DNA of 8,543 nt, taken from Dethiobacter sp. (GTDB lineage Bacteria > Bacillota_D > Dethiobacteria > Dethiobacterales > Dethiobacteraceae). The position numbers and the translations under genes were made by a program. The notes beneath the pieces are model-generated. The model was not told the DNA's origin. It did not search any database and saw only the letters and a program-made list of their open reading frames with translations. The stretch is taken from positions 1 to 8,543 of the forward strand of contig JAGXSQ010000088.1 in the NCBI GenBank assembly GCA_018333395.1. Reading direction: 5' to 3'. The first letter of the stretch is position 1. Every line of letters starts with the position of its first letter. Shown one piece after another: positions 7,343 to 8,543 of this stretch.

Positions 7343-8543
7343 GCGCGGGAGAAGTCCATCCGGCATGGTCATCCCAGCACATTGCACTTATGGTGGGCGC
7401 GGCGGCCGCTGGCGTCTTGCCGGGCGATGCTCCTTGGCCTTTTGCTCCCGGATCCGTGCGACCCTCATTGTCCCCCGGAGTTTAAGGAGCGGGCGGCTCG
7501 TGCCTTACTGGAAACGCCTGCCTGGAACACCCCCCGCATGAACGAACAGGTTAAGTCCGACGCCGGGCTGCGCCAAGCGCTGCTCAAATTTATTGGTGAA
7601 GCGGCTAATTGGGACGTGGCCAACAACCCCCGCTATATTGGCGTGGCGCGGGAACTGGTCAGGGCCGCGCACCCGGATGAGACCCCGCTGGTGGTGGACC
7701 CGTTCGCGGGAGGCGGCTCCATTCCGCTGGAGGCCCTGCGCTTGGGATGTGAGGCCTTTGCCAGTGATTTAAACCCGGTAGCCTGCCTTATCTTGAAAGT
7801 AATGCTGGAGGATATCCCGCGCCACGGACCGGCGCTGGCCGAGGAACTCCGGAAGGCAGGCGGTGAAATTAAAGTTGCGGCGGAGAAGGAGCTGGCCGCG
7901 TTTTACCCGAAGGATCCGGATGGAGCGACGCCCATCGCCTACCTCTGGGCGCGCACTGTAAAATGTGAGTCGCCCAACTGTGGGGCGGAGATCCCGCTCA
8001 TGCGATCCTTTTGGCTGTGCAAGAAGCCAAACCGCAAAAGGGCACTGCGATATAGAGTGGTAAAAGCACCCTCTCCCTCTGGGAGAGACGCCCTCACTTC
8101 TAACCCCTCTCCCTCTGGGAGAGGGCAGGGTGAGGGGCACCATGGACCGTCGGTGTTGCCGAACGAACATCTTGAGTTTGCCCGCTCTCTGCGCAGGCAC
8201 CAGACCGACGCTGAAACGCGAATGTGGCATTTGCTGCGCGACCGACGATTGGCAGGGAGAAAGTTTCGTCGCCAACATCCCATTCCCCCCTATATTGTTG
8301 ATTTTTATTGCCATGAGGCTTCGCTCGTCATTGAAATAGACGGTGGGCAGCACTTGCAGCAACGCCGTTATGACGAGGTCCGAACGAAGCGCCTTGAGGA
8401 GCGGAGTTTGAAGGTGCTACGTTTCTGGGCCAACGAGGTAATGCAACACACGGAAACTGTCTTGGAGTCCATTTGGCGTGAGCTGCATTCTCCCTCACCC
8501 TCGATCCCTCTCCCAGAGGGAGAGGGAAGGGTACCGGATGTGG
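7274..8543 (+). CDS. DUF1156 adenine-specific DNA methyltransferase carrying an in-frame DUF559 insertion (3' partial)
   Basis: The frame is open from ATG at 7274 to the window end (423 codons), with no stop. Residues 1-70 are the DUF1156 N-terminus ([31 protein letters not shown]). SAM-binding motif I follows as [18 protein letters not shown] (141-158), with SDLNPVA after it. A Zn-ribbon half, [13 protein letters not shown], leads to [18 protein letters not shown]. The catalytic DPPY motif and second Zn-ribbon half would lie downstream. At about residue 266 the family sequence stops. A proline/serine/glycine-rich repeat translation begins, then a full DUF559 nuclease domain (about 295-404), a second repeat translation, and VPDV at the window edge, which may be the methyltransferase resuming. 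The start overlaps the ATPase stop by ATGA. COG1743-like enzymes methylate adenine and mark self DNA in DISARM-like systems. Whether the chimera is active, self-processed or dead cannot be told here. Confidence 0.87.
   Translation, partial: MIPKECKRLAEVDFPIAVVSKHAAREKSIRHGHPSTLHLWWARRPLASCRAMLLGLLLPDPCDPHCPPEFKERAARALLETPAWNTPRMNEQVKSDAGLRQALLKFIGEAANWDVANNPRYIGVARELVRAAHPDETPLVVDPFAGGGSIPLEALRLGCEAFASDLNPVACLILKVMLEDIPRHGPALAEELRKAGGEIKVAAEKELAAFYPKDPDGATPIAYLWARTVKCESPNCGAEIPLMRSFWLCKKPNRKRALRYRVVKAPSPSGRDALTSNPSPSGRGQGEGHHGPSVLPNEHLEFARSLRRHQTDAETRMWHLLRDRRLAGRKFRRQHPIPPYIVDFYCHEASLVIEIDGGQHLQQRRYDEVRTKRLEERSLKVLRFWANEVMQHTETVLESIWRELHSPSPSIPLPEGEGRVPDV
8069..8087 (+). repeat. Partial palindromic repeat, outer left copy
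   Basis: CCCTCTCCC, loop TCT, then GGGAGAG: seven base pairs of the nine-pair stem seen in the other copies, ending in ACG. In the methyltransferase frame it reads PSPSGRD. Confidence 0.8.
8091..8136 (+). repeat. Full palindromic repeat, inner left copy
   Basis: The inner hairpin (8105-8125) has arms CCCTCTCCC and GGGAGAGGG around TCT. The outer arms CCCTCAC (8091-8097) and GTGAGGG (8130-8136) also pair, giving a two-tier stem like a REP/BIME-type element. In frame it translates as a Pro-Ser-Gly-rich stretch, [11 protein letters not shown]. Confidence 0.85.
8156..8485 (+). other. DUF559 (Vsr-like endonuclease fold) domain inside the methyltransferase frame
   Basis: About residues 295-404 of the frame. 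Family landmarks are all present and in order: [23 protein letters not shown], then [19 protein letters not shown] (D343), [10 protein letters not shown] (E354, D356, H360), and [20 protein letters not shown]. The D, E-x-D and H positions match the catalytic layout of Vsr/PD-(D/E)XK-like enzymes. The length of about 110 residues is that of a stand-alone DUF559 protein, so the domain looks intact. Internal starts (GTG 8153, TTG 8156) lie 15 or more bases after AGGGTGAGGGG (8127-8137), so separate expression is possible but poorly supported. Known DUF559 proteins are predicted DNases of uncertain biological role. Confidence 0.88.
8492..8526 (-). repeat. Palindromic repeat, right inverted copy (end-truncated)
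   Basis: The hairpin at 8506-8526 (arms CCCTCTCCC and GGGAGAGGG, loop AGA) is the exact reverse complement of 8105-8125. CCCTCACCC (8492-8500) precedes it, matching the inverse of the GGGTGAGGG end of the left copy. The far outer arm is missing: GGAAGGGTACC follows instead, consistent with the element edge at about 8527-8530. It reads [13 protein letters not shown] in frame. Confidence 0.82.

Larger units (their letters stand above)
8066..8530 (+). mobile_element. In-frame DUF559 nuclease insertion flanked by inverted palindromic repeats
   Basis: This block of about 460 bp interrupts the methyltransferase sequence without breaking its frame. It is bounded on the left by tandem GC-rich palindromes (8069-8136) and on the right by an inverted copy (8492-8526). 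A complete DUF559 domain lies between. The organisation recalls a homing-endonuclease cassette or a REP-like element with a nuclease. I see no splicing signature: there is no obvious intein block A cysteine/serine start and no HN block at the end. Edges are approximate because the ancestral methyltransferase sequence is not visible for comparison. A 4-base GGTA occurs at both edges (8059 and 8530) but is too short to call a target duplication. Confidence 0.7.

Noticed and set aside
8069..8136. The left hairpins as a transcription terminator or CRISPR-like repeats
   Set aside because: No U-tract follows the stems, the copies lie inside an open coding frame, and there are no regular spacers. 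Their inverted pairing around DUF559 fits a repeat element better.
8130..8339. A 69-codon + strand frame overlapping DUF559
   Set aside because: It is a different frame from the conserved DUF559 domain and resembles no family.
7769..8362. A 197-codon minus-strand frame across the methyltransferase and DUF559 region
   Set aside because: It is antisense to a well-supported coding frame, shows no recognisable domain, and owes part of its length to the stop-free repeats (PSPRGRG translations).
8066..8530. A true intein
   Set aside because: I see no N-terminal block A Cys/Ser splice start and no C-terminal HN plus Cys/Ser/Thr. The flanks are repeat translations, so protein splicing is unsupported.
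8059..8533. A GGTA target-site duplication at both edges of the insertion
   Set aside because: Four bases recur by chance and the exact edges are unknown without an empty-site homologue.

Overview
The window looks like part of a bacterial defence island. It is moderately GC-rich and every gene lies on the + strand. The genes are packed with ATGA start/stop overlaps or gaps of a few bases, and strong AGGAGG-type Shine-Dalgarno sites precede several starts. No housekeeping marker is present, so the host phylum cannot be fixed. The strong SD sites and protein style would suit a Firmicute, but this is a weak guess.

Layout. (1) 1-1755: C-terminal part of a large SNF2-type helicase ending in a DUF3883 nuclease-like domain, with the 5' end outside the window. 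(2) 1758-3173: RmuC, membrane-anchored by prediction. (3) 3170-3382: a small KTSC-domain protein. (4) 3390-5360: an OLD-like ATPase with a TOPRIM nuclease domain. (5) 5357-5470: a broken 5' fragment of a DUF1156 DNA methyltransferase gene. (6) 5496-7277: a second, divergent OLD-like ATPase-TOPRIM protein. (7) 7274 to the window end: the start of a DUF1156 (COG1743-like) adenine-specific DNA methyltransferase, open to the last base.

The outer pair, SNF2/DUF3883 helicase and DUF1156 methyltransferase, resembles the helicase-methylase core of class 1 DISARM and related methylation-linked phage defence arrays. The genes between them look like embedded cargo. Across the window there are nuclease-like folds in DUF3883, RmuC, two TOPRIM domains and a DUF559 domain, next to a methyltransferase that could mark self DNA.

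Two structures stand out. First, about 69 bp of methyltransferase start sequence occurs twice, flanking the second ATPase gene. The copies encode the same 23 residues but differ at 11 positions, all synonymous, which points to recombination between diverged alleles of the island. Second, the methyltransferase frame is interrupted after about codon 265 by a roughly 460-bp block. It holds a complete DUF559 (Vsr-like) endonuclease domain bounded by inverted GC-rich palindromic repeats, and the whole block, repeats included, is translated in frame. It resembles a homing-type or REP-like insertion that has become a domain of the host protein.
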